From Arthrospiribacter ruber (GTDB lineage: Bacteria > Bacteroidota > Bacteroidia > Cytophagales > Cyclobacteriaceae): 64,000 nt of DNA. Made by a program: the position numbers and the translations under genes. Numbering within the stretch: the first letter of the stretch is position 1; each line of letters begins with the position of its first letter. The DNA is taken from positions 124,001 to 188,000 of the forward strand of contig NZ_RPHB01000007.1 of the NCBI RefSeq assembly GCF_019343195.1, in the 5' to 3' direction. The notes beneath the pieces were generated by a model that was given only the letters and a program-made list of their open reading frames with translations, had not been told where the DNA came from and made no database searches. Positions 46,177 to 55,936 of this stretch are shown piece by piece.

Positions 46177-46629
46177 AAATGGTAAAATTTTAGCGGTTAA
46201 TAGTTAGGAATAAGTTAGAAAAATAAAAGTTAGATTACCATTTATATAAAGAGAAATAAGAAAGTTTAAGAATTAGGCAATGTTATCCATTTGAAAGTCA
46301 AGCTAATAAATTTTCAATTGTATGTTATTTTTCTGTTAACTCAAGAAAAATGTAAAATCCGGATTTATATCTCAATTAATATCAAATCTAACTCTTTCAT
46401 TTTAGGGAAAGCATTATCCGCAGTTAAAGAGGGATGCCGTAAACCGATGAAGTTGAGGCTACGACTGTATCCGATAATTTTTATAGAATAATTCTTTCTT
46501 AATTATATCGACTGCTCCTTTATTTTTACATTCCATTCAATTAAAAAGCAATCCTCTAATTATCATTTAGAAAAAAACAGCGTACCCTAGAACAAGCTAG
46601 GATACGCCGATAAAATACAAAGCTGAAGT
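46177..46629. other. 453-bp AT-rich spacer
   Basis: It contains the phoH2 upstream region at one end and the decarboxylase terminator (46580-46607) at the other. A locally GC-richer patch at 46408-46480 is unexplained. I see no convincing gene. Confidence 0.6.
46572..46608 (-). terminator. Intrinsic terminator of the decarboxylase operon
   Basis: GCGTACCCTAG (46580-46590) pairs with CTAGGATACGC (46597-46607) with one mismatch. On the minus strand a T7 run follows shortly after the stem. Confidence 0.8.
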
Positions 46630-47880
46630 TTACTTTCTTCCTCTAAGCTCAGATTCAAGATCCATCAGGAAAGCATCGATGGTACCTGGCTTGACATGCG
46701 GCATGACCACAATTTTAAACCACTCGGGCTCAAACTCATAAGAGTTGGCCACCAGGTAATACTTATGCGCCAAATCTTTAGACATGTATTTGGCTTTAAT
46801 CGCGATGATGTTGAGATAAGGATTTCGGAAGTATTCTACTCCCATCCTCTCCAGTTTTTTACAGATCCGCTCCGATTTGTCACATAATGTTTCCATTTTG
46901 TATTTCCATCCTTCGGAGCCATGCACCTGTAAGATCATCCACATGGAAATTGCATTGGCCCCGGACCTGCTTCCGCTTATTGTAAAATCTTTACCGGGAA
47001 TGTATTGTGCTTCATCTGTTTTGACAAAATCAAAATATCCTTTTCGGATCAAAAATAACCCCGTCCCATAAGGTGTCTGCAGCATTTTATGCCCATCCGC
47101 AGTGATGGAATTCATGTATGGGTTTTGGAAAGTAAACCTGCTCGTAGGATTGGTAAAAGGATATATAAACCCTCCATAAGCCGCATCCACGTGAATTTTG
47201 AAATTCACATTGAGGTGGGTAAAGTAATCTCCCAACATGTCAATGTCATCTACAGAACCAAACATGGTGGTAGATAAATTGGCTATGACAATGAAATATT
47301 TGATCCCATCCTTCTGGGCAGCTTTAATTTTGGTATCAAGTGATTCTCTGCTTATTTCTCTGGTGTCCGGATCGACCTCTAGAATAATATTGTTGAGGTT
47401 GAGCAGATTGGCACCCTTTGGCATAGAATAATGTGAATCCTGACTGTAGACCAGCCCTATTTCCCCAAGCCTGGCACCAAATTCTTTTCTAAAGTAATTG
47501 CGGTAAATCCACATGGCCTGGATGTTTGCCTCAGTGCCTCCTGTAGCCACATAGCCATCTTGCTGATCTGTATCTCCATTAAAAATTTCTTCGGCTACTA
47601 GCTTGATCAATTCCTTTTCGATCCTTTGTGTCCCTTCAAATACTTCCAAAACAGATTCTTCATTAAGCGTGTGTACGCCGATATGGTTGGGGTTTCGGAC
47701 CATTGCCGACATGTATGGGGCATCTTTGAGGAATGGAGCATCAGGGTAAAACTCTGTCGTATCCAAGTAAGTCCCCGGTATACCCAAAATTGGCCTGTCA
47801 CCTCTATAATCGAGGTTTTTTTCCAGTGCCGTAAAAATATATTCTTTTATCTGTTCGTGTGTCTTTTTCTTCCAATACAT
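46630..47880 (-). CDS. Group II PLP-dependent amino acid decarboxylase-like enzyme
   Basis: The 416 aa protein has the group II decarboxylase fold: GGTEANIQAMWIYRNYF (PLP phosphate loop), SQDSHYSMPKGANLL, HVDAAYGGFIYPF (Asp to PLP N1) and TADGHKMLQTPYGTG with the Schiff-base Lys. It is shorter than glutamate decarboxylases and resembles MfnA-like tyrosine/aspartate decarboxylases in length. The substrate is not determined. It follows aroE by 27 bp in a DUF368-aroE-decarboxylase operon and has a terminator after it. Confidence 0.85.
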   Translation of the reverse strand: MYWKKKTHEQIKEYIFTALEKNLDYRGDRPILGIPGTYLDTTEFYPDAPFLKDAPYMSAMVRNPNHIGVHTLNEESVLEVFEGTQRIEKELIKLVAEEIFNGDTDQQDGYVATGGTEANIQAMWIYRNYFRKEFGARLGEIGLVYSQDSHYSMPKGANLLNLNNIILEVDPDTREISRESLDTKIKAAQKDGIKYFIVIANLSTTMFGSVDDIDMLGDYFTHLNVNFKIHVDAAYGGFIYPFTNPTSRFTFQNPYMNSITADGHKMLQTPYGTGLFLIRKGYFDFVKTDEAQYIPGKDFTISGSRSGANAISMWMILQVHGSEGWKYKMETLCDKSERICKKLERMGVEYFRNPYLNIIAIKAKYMSKDLAHKYYLVANSYEFEPEWFKIVVMPHVKPGTIDAFLMDLESELRGRK

Positions 47881-47907
47881 GGTATTAATGAATTAATAGA
47901 TGAGAAA

Positions 47908-48648
47908 TCAATTCCAAATCTTCCAGGCTGCTTCTGCCTGAAGTTCCAGCATTTCCAATCCATTTTTCACTAATGCACCTCTTGCCTCTAATGAGCGCAT
48001 TAAAAAGGTTTTTTCCGGATTATACACCAGGTCATACACCTTATGTTTTCCCGAAATGGCTTCCAGGTCTATTTCCGGCATTTCTTCTGTGTTGGGAAAA
48101 GTACCCAAAGGTGTGGTATTGACAATGAGATGATGTTCTTGAAGCAATTCAGGATTATTCCTGAGATCTTGGTAAGTGATGCTATCCTGTGCAGCAGAAG
48201 CCCGTCTGGACACCAGCTTATACGCAATACCCAGTCCCGCCAATGCTTGTATCACGGCTTTCGAAGCACCTCCGGTTCCCAAAACCAATGCATTGGGCCT
48301 TGTTCCTGAAAGCCATTTTTCCAAAGAATTTTTGAAGCCTATATAATCAGTGTTGTAACCTTTAAGCTTACCATTTTTGATCTGAATACAATTGACAGCA
48401 CCGATCTCACGACAAGCCGGATCCAGATCATCCAAAAAACTGATCACCTTTTCTTTGTAAGGAATGGTGACACTCAAGCCTTTGAGTTCGGGATTTTCCT
48501 GGATAATGGTAGGAAAAAGAGAGATATCCGGGATTTCATACAAATCAAAACGGCAATCCGGTATCCCTTCCTTTTCAAACTTAGCATCGAAATACCTTTT
48601 TGAAAAGGAATGACCCAATGGATAACCGATCAACCCAAACTTGTTCAT
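47908..48648 (-). CDS. aroE: Shikimate dehydrogenase
   Basis: The 246 aa protein reduces 3-dehydroshikimate with NADPH in aromatic amino acid synthesis. Motifs are the substrate site GYPLGHSFSKRYFDAKF, GLSVTIPYKEKV (catalytic Lys), GAVNCIQIK, the NADP loop VLGTGGASKAVIQAL, NTTPLGTFP and YDLVYNPEKTFLM. Length is a little below the usual 270. It overlaps the upstream DUF368 gene by 4 bp (ATGA), so translation is coupled. Confidence 0.95.
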   Translation of the reverse strand: MNKFGLIGYPLGHSFSKRYFDAKFEKEGIPDCRFDLYEIPDISLFPTIIQENPELKGLSVTIPYKEKVISFLDDLDPACREIGAVNCIQIKNGKLKGYNTDYIGFKNSLEKWLSGTRPNALVLGTGGASKAVIQALAGLGIAYKLVSRRASAAQDSITYQDLRNNPELLQEHHLIVNTTPLGTFPNTEEMPEIDLEAISGKHKVYDLVYNPEKTFLMRSLEARGALVKNGLEMLELQAEAAWKIWN

Positions 48649-49580
48649 TTTCTTGATATATAATAAGCACCTCTTTCTATTCCCAAAACCAACAGTATGC
48701 CAAAGGAGAAAGCCATTATTGCATACAAAATTAAGGATTCTTCACCGGTAATGCTCATATAGTTTTGAGGCATTACATTTTCAGTCACAAATGGCTTTTG
48801 GACACCTGAAGAAGAAAGCCTATAAGAAATGACATTTTTCCATGGCCAGATTTTGTTGATGGACCCCAGCATTATCCCGGAAAGGAAGGCAAGTGTCAGG
48901 TCATGGTATTTTTTGAGAAACCAGGAAATCAACCTACTGAATGAAAGCAACCCTGTAATGCAGCCAAGTGCAAAAAGCCCTAATACAAGCACATCTCTGT
49001 CATTTACCGCTTGAAGCACCCTTTCATACTGCCCTAAAATCAACAATAAAAAACTTCCTGAAATCCCCGGCAAAATCATGGCGCTGATGGCTATCACTCC
49101 TGCTACAAAGGTAAACCAAGCCGCCTCTGGGGAGGTGGTAGGAGGTAAACCGGTCACCCAAAAGGCAAAAATCGCACCTACTGCCAAAGATATTGCCACC
49201 AAAGCATTCCACCTCTTGATATCCCTGAGAATGATGACTGCTGAAATGATGATCAAACCGCAAAAAAATGACCAAAGAGGAATAGGATGGTTGTCCATGA
49301 GGTAGGTAATCAGCTTGGACATACTGAAAATACTAAACAGGATCCCTGCAAATAAGGTCAACAAAAAGCTCCCATTAATATGAGACCAGAAAGAAGCGAA
49401 CCTTCCTTTGAATAATAAAGAAAGTGCTTCAGTATCTATCGACTTGATACTGTCGAGCAGCTTTTCATAGATTCCGGTGATGAGCGCTATAGACCCTCCG
49501 GAAACGCCAGGTACGATATCGGCGGCACCCATACCCATACCTTTCAGAAAAACTAAAATGCTCTTGTTTATTTTTTCCAT
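48645..49580 (-). CDS. DUF368 membrane protein
   Basis: The 311 aa protein has about eight or nine membrane helices. Family features are the N-terminal GMGMGAADIVPGVSGGSIALITG and the related GVIAISAMILPGISGSFLLL in the second half, giving an internal repeat with PGxSGS in each. DUF368 proteins have been proposed as undecaprenyl-phosphate translocases (PopT), which would recycle the lipid carrier of wall synthesis. It starts the operon with aroE and the decarboxylase. Confidence 0.9.
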   Translation of the reverse strand: MEKINKSILVFLKGMGMGAADIVPGVSGGSIALITGIYEKLLDSIKSIDTEALSLLFKGRFASFWSHINGSFLLTLFAGILFSIFSMSKLITYLMDNHPIPLWSFFCGLIIISAVIILRDIKRWNALVAISLAVGAIFAFWVTGLPPTTSPEAAWFTFVAGVIAISAMILPGISGSFLLLILGQYERVLQAVNDRDVLVLGLFALGCITGLLSFSRLISWFLKKYHDLTLAFLSGIMLGSINKIWPWKNVISYRLSSSGVQKPFVTENVMPQNYMSITGEESLILYAIMAFSFGILLVLGIERGAYYISRK

Positions 49581-49805
49581 GAATTAAAATGAAAAAGATG
49601 AAATTGTCTCATAAATGGATTATCTGATTTTTTCTCATAACAAAGTTATGTTTAAGTCTCAATAGCTTTGTTCCTTAGTGGCTTTGTGGTCAAAAAATGC
49701 CACAAAGTTTTATTGAATCAGAAGATGTATGCTACCGATAAACATAATGCAGAGTTGACCTGATACAATACTCAGCCTTATAAACTCTATTGCGCTCCAA
49801 ATTAA

Positions 49806-50576
49806 TCAGAGTTTATGGTCTCCAAGAAAATGGTCAAAGGTATCTCCTCTGAGGCCCAATCGGATCGTTTCCAGAGGAATCAGTTCGTTTGGGGCAATAT
49901 TGCCCAGATTTACGTTGGCACCCAAAAGCTTGACAAACCATACCTGCTGTTCTTTTTGAGGAGCTTCCCAAATGATTTTGTCCTCTGGAATTTTGGTCAG
50001 AATTTCCTCCACAAGGCCCTGTCTCACTTCACCTGAATCCCTGAAGAGTCCTACGGTACCGCCTTCCCTGGCTTCTCCGATTACTTTCCATGAGCCGGCA
50101 TCCAGTTCACTTTGCATCTGCTCAATCCACTTGTAGGGAGGGATGATTTTCGCAGCATCCTTGGAACCCACTTCCGATAGGACGGTCACATCCTCAGCAA
50201 GGGTTTTGATAAATTCACATTTTTTGTCATGGGGCAGGCTAATAGAACCATCAGACACTTCGGCAAACTTCAGGTCATACTTTTCAAGCACCCTTCTGTA
50301 ATCATCAAACTGATCTCTGATCACAAAAGCCTCAAATAGTGTCCCACCCAAATACACGGGAATTCCGGCATCACGGTAAATTTCAATTTTTTCAGCGAGA
50401 TTTTTGGTCAGGTAAGAAGTGGCCCAGCCCAACTTCACAATATCTACAAAATCACTGTTGGCACTTACAAAGTTTTCCACTTCACGGATACTCAAACCTT
50501 TGTCCATGACCATGGTAAAACCGGATGTGCGTGGCTTTTCAGTCCGCACAGGTAGATTCTTAAGAACGTAATTCAT
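49806..50576 (-). CDS. Phosphosulfolactate synthase (ComA) family protein
   Basis: The 256 aa protein (ATG at 50576; the frame is open further to 50669 but that overlaps the upstream TPR gene) has the ComA TIM-barrel motifs: TMVMDKGLSIREVENF, DIVKLGWATSYL, GIPVYLGGTLFEAF, VSDGSISLP and VIGEAREGGTVGLF. The archetype adds sulfite to phosphoenolpyruvate, giving phosphosulfolactate for coenzyme M, which this organism is not expected to make. In Bacteroidota the product may feed sulfonates such as cysteate for sulfonolipids (inference). It follows the TPR gene by 31 bp. Confidence 0.88.
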   Translation of the reverse strand: MNYVLKNLPVRTEKPRTSGFTMVMDKGLSIREVENFVSANSDFVDIVKLGWATSYLTKNLAEKIEIYRDAGIPVYLGGTLFEAFVIRDQFDDYRRVLEKYDLKFAEVSDGSISLPHDKKCEFIKTLAEDVTVLSEVGSKDAAKIIPPYKWIEQMQSELDAGSWKVIGEAREGGTVGLFRDSGEVRQGLVEEILTKIPEDKIIWEAPQKEQQVWFVKLLGANVNLGNIAPNELIPLETIRLGLRGDTFDHFLGDHKL

Positions 50577-50607
50577 TCCAACAAATTTCAGATTTCTATA
50601 ATAGGTC

Positions 50608-52020
50608 TCAGGAAGCAGGACCTTCCTTATACTGAGAGATAATTTTGAAAATAGCCTTCTGCTTTTCAATCTCAGGCATCAAATCATACAAAATTATGTG
50701 CTTCTCAAAGTTCAAAGTTAATGCATTTTCCAAATATGAAAAGGCTTCTTTGTATTTACCCATTTTCAAAAGATAAACCACTAGTCTGTAATACAGCTCG
50801 GACTCTTCAGGAAGTTCCTCTATACCCTCCTTCATGACATCAACTGTTTCCTCAAAGCGGTTTTGATCAAAATAAATGATGGCAAGGTTAATATAGGTTT
50901 CCATAATTCCAGGCTCAAGGTTGATGGCTTCTTCATAAGCCTCTGAGCTTGCCTGCAGGTTACCCAATTGATACTCCGCATCTGCCAGCCCTACCCAAAA
51001 AGTGGCATTTTCATTAGTGAGGTTAATGGCTTTCCTAAAGTAATGGATGGCTTCAAAAAACTTTTCCTTTTTCAGCATGCACATCCCTAAGCCAAACCAT
51101 GCATCTTCATATTCGGGATCAATCTTGGCAGACTTCTTAAAATATTTAAAAGCCAGATCAATTTGATCCAGTTTTTCATGAGCTGCCGCCAGGTAACAGC
51201 AATTTTCGGCATTTGCACCTTCACAATTGATGGTGTTTTGATAGGCTTCCAATGCAAGGTCAAACTGCTGGGTATTCATATATGCATTGCCTAGGTTGAA
51301 GTAGGCTGAAGCAAAGGCATCATCAATAATCAAGGCGTAATCATAAGCCTGAATAGCTTCTTCATACCTGCCCAGCCTGTTGTAGACCACACCCATATTG
51401 TACCAGGCTCCAGCACTATAAGGATCCTGATCTATAAATTCCTGATAAAATTGCAAAATTTCATTAAAGGATCCTTCTTCTTCTGTAATCATGGCCAACT
51501 GAAACAGGGCATCTTCATGATTGATCCTGAGCTTTACACAATTTTTGTAATGTTCTATCGCCTTTTCAGGTTCGCTTTCTGAGCGAAAAAGGTTCCCCAG
51601 CATGTAATGGACCTCTGCCTTGTCATCCGCCAAAGGAAGAAAATCCTCGAGCATTGTAATGGCCTCTTTGCTATTCCCAGCCATCATAAGAGCACTGGCG
51701 TACGCAAAGACGATGTCTTCATTGTTCGGGGATAGATTATTGATATTTTCAAGTATATCCAATCCCTCGTCAAGTTCATCATTGAAAATAAGGCAATTCG
51801 CTTTCAAAAGCTTGATTTCCACACTAAAAGGGAATTTCTCCAAAGCCAGTTCGGCAGCTTTTAGAGCCTTTATGAATTTTTGCTGATCGAAATAAAACCG
51901 GACAATATTTTCTAGCTCTTCTTCCTCAAAATACAAGTCAAGATTGGCTTTTAGTGAATTTTCGAATCTTTCTACTAATTCCCTATCCTCTTCCCATTCG
52001 TTTTCAAAGTCTCCGGTCAT
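50608..52020 (-). CDS. TPR-repeat protein
   Basis: The 470 aa protein is almost wholly made of tetratricopeptide repeats, about eleven, for example AGAWYNMGVVYNRLGRYEEA and ASAYFNLGNAYMNTQQFDLA, with an acidic N-terminus (MTGDFENEWEEDRELVERF). There is no signal peptide, so it is cytoplasmic and acts as a protein-binding scaffold. It precedes the phosphosulfolactate synthase-like gene by 31 bp on the same strand, but whether the two proteins interact is unknown. Confidence 0.9.
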   Translation of the reverse strand: MTGDFENEWEEDRELVERFENSLKANLDLYFEEEELENIVRFYFDQQKFIKALKAAELALEKFPFSVEIKLLKANCLIFNDELDEGLDILENINNLSPNNEDIVFAYASALMMAGNSKEAITMLEDFLPLADDKAEVHYMLGNLFRSESEPEKAIEHYKNCVKLRINHEDALFQLAMITEEEGSFNEILQFYQEFIDQDPYSAGAWYNMGVVYNRLGRYEEAIQAYDYALIIDDAFASAYFNLGNAYMNTQQFDLALEAYQNTINCEGANAENCCYLAAAHEKLDQIDLAFKYFKKSAKIDPEYEDAWFGLGMCMLKKEKFFEAIHYFRKAINLTNENATFWVGLADAEYQLGNLQASSEAYEEAINLEPGIMETYINLAIIYFDQNRFEETVDVMKEGIEELPEESELYYRLVVYLLKMGKYKEAFSYLENALTLNFEKHIILYDLMPEIEKQKAIFKIISQYKEGPAS

Positions 52021-52162
52021 CGGCGTATTTATTTGTTATTTAAGATACCAAATATTTCGGTGTCCCAAAATCTATACTGAAATTTTTTTTCCCTGCTGCT
52101 TATTTTCATGAATCGGATCAAGAATTTAAGTTAGGCATAAAACAGAAAACAGGCTTTGTAGC

Positions 52163-53119
52163 TTAATCGTTCGATTGGGCCCATCGGAAAGTTTCCTCCA
52201 AGGAGTAAAACCCGTGATCGATGTATTTCAGCAATTTGCTGTTGTCCATATGAAAGGACAGCTGGGAAAGCATAGCTGTCTGCCTATTCAAAGGACTTTT
52301 ACTTAAACCAAGGGCTTTAGCAATCCCGATAAAGAAAAGTCCCACCTTCAGCATTGTCTCTGTAACGGGTTCATGAGGTGCTTTCTTGCCTAAAGCGGCT
52401 GCCATTTTTTCAAAAAATAATTTATACGAGATACTATCCGCACTGAGAATGAACCTCTCATTCCACATGCCTCTTTCATACAGTTTGAAAATCAAATCTA
52501 CCGTATCTCTCAAATCTATATAATTGACTGATCCAGAAGGGTAGTATTTTCTTCCTTCCAAAACATAATTGTAAATCTCCGTACTGGATCTTCCCGTACC
52601 TACCTTACCTAAAATGATGCTGGGATTGACAACCAATGCTTCGAGACCTTCCTGTACAGCCCTCCAAACCTCCAGTTCTGCTTGATACTTTGAAATGGCA
52701 TAAGGGGTATTCAGATCCGATTCTACCCATTTATGGTTTTCGTCGATGATGTCTGTTTCAGGGCTTTTCCCAAGAGCAGCTACAGAAGAAATATGAATGA
52801 GCCGTTTTACATTTTTAGCAAGCATGGCATTGACAAGGTTAGTGGTCCCTTCCACGTTGGTCGTCATCAGCTTTTTCTCATCCTTAGGCTGATAAGAAAC
52901 CAATGCTGCGGCATGGATCACCATATCCATTCCTTCCAAAGCTTCCTCTAAAGACTGGGAATCGTTGATATCACCGGTATGCCATTGAATAGGAAAACCA
53001 GCTGTCAGCGCTACATTGCTGGACTCCCTCTTAAGCCCATGAATTTCTGCCAGCTCTGAAAACCTCAAAGCAAGACTGCTTCCAAGAAGGCCTGTAGCTC
53101 CTGTAATCAAAATTTTCAT
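52163..53119 (-). CDS. NAD-dependent epimerase/dehydratase (extended SDR)
   Basis: The 318 aa protein has a Rossmann motif ILITGATGLLGSSLA, the Asp region HTGDINDSQSLEEAL, catalytic Ser in HISSVAALG, and YAISKYQAELEV with the Tyr-Lys pair. It resembles extended SDRs acting on nucleotide sugars or dihydroflavonol-type substrates; the substrate is not clear. It is separated by about 130 bp from the CpsB-like gene and may belong with the polysaccharide genes. Confidence 0.88.
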   Translation of the reverse strand: MKILITGATGLLGSSLALRFSELAEIHGLKRESSNVALTAGFPIQWHTGDINDSQSLEEALEGMDMVIHAAALVSYQPKDEKKLMTTNVEGTTNLVNAMLAKNVKRLIHISSVAALGKSPETDIIDENHKWVESDLNTPYAISKYQAELEVWRAVQEGLEALVVNPSIILGKVGTGRSSTEIYNYVLEGRKYYPSGSVNYIDLRDTVDLIFKLYERGMWNERFILSADSISYKLFFEKMAAALGKKAPHEPVTETMLKVGLFFIGIAKALGLSKSPLNRQTAMLSQLSFHMDNSKLLKYIDHGFYSLEETFRWAQSND

Positions 53120-53247
53120 TTTCTATATGATTTACTTTCAGCAGTCATTAAATAAGCCGGTGGAATAGGATTTTCTCATATTGAGGTATCTTAATACCAC
53201 TTTTAAATGGAAAATACCGGGTTAATAAATGTACCGGTAAACGTTCC

Positions 53248-53997
53248 TTAAAGTTTTTTGTTCAGAATCTCTAATTGCCTGATTTTATCAAAATACTTTG
53301 TGGCAGGCAATGACTCCAGCATATCCAAATACCTATGATTGTGACAATCTGTTCCGAAAAACTTCACCCGGTTTTCATCCACCAACATTTCAGCAAATAA
53401 CTTGACCGGCTTGGAATAAAACCCGGTAAGTGACAAAAGGTTGATCTGAAAATAAATTTCCCTATCGAAGAGGTCTGAAAGTAGCTTTTTATCCTGAATC
53501 AAATACTGATAACGCTCGGGATGGGCAAATACCGGCTTGTAGCCGTTCATTTCCATGGCAAAGAAAATCTCGAGCAACATCTGCGGCTTATTGATAAAAC
53601 CGGTTTCCACCAAAACCAGATTATCATGAATGGTAAGCAGTTTTTCCCCTTGCTGTACTTTTTCCAAAAATATCTCATCCAGATAATACTCGGCAGCGGC
53701 CCTGACTTCTATATCCACACCAGCTTTTTCCAAACCCAAATTTAAATCCTGCAATCCCAACTGTATGATCTCAGGAGTATTCTTGTAAAATTCAGACATG
53801 ATATGTGGAGTAGTGACAAGTTTTTTCAGCCCATACCCCTTCAACCTCTTAATAAGTTCTATAGATTCTTCAAGGCTTTTCGAACCATCATCTATGCCAG
53901 GAATAAGATGGGAGTGCATGTCTACTTCCATCCAATCCAAACTCAACTCTTCCGTTACTTCAGTCTTTTTTCTCTTGAAAATATCCAGTATCCCCAT
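53248..53997 (-). CDS. CpsB/YwqE-type tyrosine-protein phosphatase (PHP fold)
   Basis: The 249 aa protein has PHP metal motifs DMHSHLIPGIDDGSKSLEES, VTTPHIMSEFY, AHPERYQYL and FGTDCHNHRYL, the full set of His/Asp ligands. CpsB-like enzymes dephosphorylate the tyrosine kinases that control capsule export. No such kinase lies in the window. Its start overlaps the stop of rfbC by one base, so the genes are coupled and point to a role in surface polysaccharide. Confidence 0.9.
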   Translation of the reverse strand: MGILDIFKRKKTEVTEELSLDWMEVDMHSHLIPGIDDGSKSLEESIELIKRLKGYGLKKLVTTPHIMSEFYKNTPEIIQLGLQDLNLGLEKAGVDIEVRAAAEYYLDEIFLEKVQQGEKLLTIHDNLVLVETGFINKPQMLLEIFFAMEMNGYKPVFAHPERYQYLIQDKKLLSDLFDREIYFQINLLSLTGFYSKPVKLFAEMLVDENRVKFFGTDCHNHRYLDMLESLPATKYFDKIRQLEILNKKL

Positions 53998-54548
53998 TAT
54001 AATCCACCTCCACTTAATTCTTTAAACTCCTTTAGGGTCGGCCATTGCTTGTCTTTTTCTGACAATATAGGCTTATTGACTCCCCAGTCTATATTCAGTT
54101 CAGGGTCATTCCATAGGATCCCCCCTTCACTTTCTCTATGGTAATAATTTGAACACTTATAGCAAAAAACCGCATCTTCCAGCACCGAAAAACCATGCGC
54201 AAAGCCCGCAGGTATCAAAAGCATGTTGTGCTTTTTTGCATCCAGTTCACAACTAAAAAGCTGGCCAAATGTAGGTGAACCTTTTCTCAGGTCAACTGCC
54301 ACGTCCAACACCCTTCCCATAATCACCCTCACCATCTTGGCCTGACCATAGGGTTCCTTCTGAAAATGAAGCCCACGGACAGTTCCAGCCTTGGAATAAG
54401 ACTGGTTTTCCTGAATCCAATCTATATGGATCCCCGCTCCGCTTAAATTATCTTCTCTGTATGATTCAAAAAAATAGCCTCTCTCATCTTCCCAAACTTT
54501 GGGCGTGATCTCAAAGACTCCTTTAATGGGTGACTCAGTTATTTTCAT
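53997..54548 (-). CDS. rfbC: dTDP-4-dehydrorhamnose 3,5-epimerase
   Basis: The 183 aa cupin has the family residues: GTVRGLHFQKEPYGQAKMV (catalytic His), VAVDLRKGSPTFG, IPAGFAHGFSVLED and the late Tyr in CYKCSNYYHRESEGGI. It epimerises dTDP-4-keto-6-deoxyglucose at C3/C5 for dTDP-L-rhamnose. The other three Rml genes are not here. It is coupled to the CpsB-like phosphatase gene. Confidence 0.94.
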   Translation of the reverse strand: MKITESPIKGVFEITPKVWEDERGYFFESYREDNLSGAGIHIDWIQENQSYSKAGTVRGLHFQKEPYGQAKMVRVIMGRVLDVAVDLRKGSPTFGQLFSCELDAKKHNMLLIPAGFAHGFSVLEDAVFCYKCSNYYHRESEGGILWNDPELNIDWGVNKPILSEKDKQWPTLKEFKELSGGGL

Positions 54549-54657
54549 GTGCTCAATTATATGAGGCTCAAATATAACAGGATTTAATACTAGCTTGATA
54601 ACTTTGTAGCATAATCCTTGATGAACTAATTTAAGATCAGCTGCATTCTACTAATAC

Positions 54658-55923
54658 ATGAGCAAATATTCAAGAAAACTTCAAAAACTTTACGATACAG
54701 CACCCAAGCAGGATACTGCTGTCTTGGTAGCTTTGGTAAAACAAGGCCAATCAGATCAGCAGGTGGCAGAATACCTGGATGAACTTGCTTTTTTGACCGA
54801 AACTTTGGGTGCAAGTACAATATACAGATTTACCCAAAAGCTTGAAAAGCCCGACATTAAGACCTTTGTAGGTTCGGGAAAACTGGAAGAAATCAAAGCT
54901 TATATCGAACACTTTGAGGTGGATATGATCATTTTTGATGATGACCTTTCTCCTTCACAAATGAGGAACCTTGAAAATGAGCTCAAAATCAAAGTCTATG
55001 ACAGGTCTCTTTTGATTTTGGACATATTTCTCAATCGGGCCCAGACCGCACAGGCCAAAACCCAGGTTGAGCTGGCCCGGTTCCAGTATTTGCTTCCCAG
55101 ACTTACCAGAATGTGGACACACTTGGAGAGGCAAAGAGGTGGTACAAGCACAAGGGGCGGTGCCGGAGAGAAAGAAATAGAAACGGATAAAAGGGACATT
55201 CGAACCAAAATCACTTTGCTCAAAAACAAACTCAAAGACATTGAAAAGCAAGGGGTGACTCAAAGAAAAGGAAGAAAAGGAATCGTCAGGGTAGCATTGG
55301 TAGGATATACCAACGTGGGGAAAAGTACGCTGATGAACCTGATGACCAAATCTGATATTTTGGCAGAAAACAAACTTTTTGCGACAGTGGATTCTACCGT
55401 GCGTAAAGTAGTCCTTGAAAATATTCCATTTCTGCTTTCAGATACTGTTGGTTTTATAAGAAAGCTTCCAACACACTTGATTGAGTCGTTTAAATCTACT
55501 CTGGACGAAATCAGGGAAGCAGATTTGCTGGTACATGTCATCGACATTTCGCATCCGGGTTTTGAGGATCACTTTACGGTGGTCAACAACACCTTAAATG
55601 AAATCGGAGCTCAAAACAAGCCCATGTTACTTGTTTTTAACAAAATCGACCTCGTTCCTGAAATGCCTTCGGAAGAAGAAAGAGAAAACATGTCAGATAT
55701 AGAACTTGAGGAAAGCACTTATTTGGATTTTGACAAGCTTTCACAAGCTTATGAAAAGAAAACAGGAATTGCTCCGGTATTTATGGCTGCTGAAAACGGC
55801 ACCAATGTGGAAGAGTTCAGGAAAGCACTGGTGAGAGAAGTGAAAAAACAGCATCTCAAAATTTATCCTCATTATCTCGAATCTGAAGTATTTGACTTAT
55901 CTCAATTTGAAGGCCTGGAATAG
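54658..55923 (+). CDS. hflX: Ribosome-associated GTPase HflX
   Basis: The 421 aa protein has the HflX N-terminal domain (KPDIKTFVGSGKLEEIK), the GTP_bdg helices and a glycine-rich RGGTSTRGGAGEKEIE. The G domain begins at about residue 205: G1 GYTNVGKSTLMN, G3 DTVGFI, G4 NKID. HflX splits stalled ribosomes. It reads alone and its stop codon lies inside a terminator hairpin shared with the convergent methyltransferase gene. Confidence 0.95.
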   Translation: MSKYSRKLQKLYDTAPKQDTAVLVALVKQGQSDQQVAEYLDELAFLTETLGASTIYRFTQKLEKPDIKTFVGSGKLEEIKAYIEHFEVDMIIFDDDLSPSQMRNLENELKIKVYDRSLLILDIFLNRAQTAQAKTQVELARFQYLLPRLTRMWTHLERQRGGTSTRGGAGEKEIETDKRDIRTKITLLKNKLKDIEKQGVTQRKGRKGIVRVALVGYTNVGKSTLMNLMTKSDILAENKLFATVDSTVRKVVLENIPFLLSDTVGFIRKLPTHLIESFKSTLDEIREADLLVHVIDISHPGFEDHFTVVNNTLNEIGAQNKPMLLVFNKIDLVPEMPSEEERENMSDIELEESTYLDFDKLSQAYEKKTGIAPVFMAAENGTNVEEFRKALVREVKKQHLKIYPHYLESEVFDLSQFEGLE

Positions 55924-55936
55924 GCCTTTTATTTTT
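55910..55936 (+). terminator. Terminator overlapping the hflX stop codon
   Basis: AAGGCCT (55910-55916) and AGGCCTT (55922-55928) form a perfect 7-bp stem around GGAAT, followed by TTATTTTTT. The stem contains the last hflX codons and its TAG. The T-run falls on the 3' end of the convergent gene. Confidence 0.8.

Noticed and set aside
46408-46480. Possible structured RNA or riboswitch
   Set aside because: The patch is GC-richer than its surroundings, but I find no stem set or known consensus that I can support.
46291-46491. 66-codon open frame in the spacer before phoH2
   Set aside because: It is AT-rich with no recognisable domain, no signal and no operon context. The spacer is better read as promoter and terminator.
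50577-50669. Longer start of the ComA-like gene
   Set aside because: It would overlap the end of the TPR gene by 62 bp and adds a basic, unconserved lead. The ATG at 50576 begins close to the barrel.
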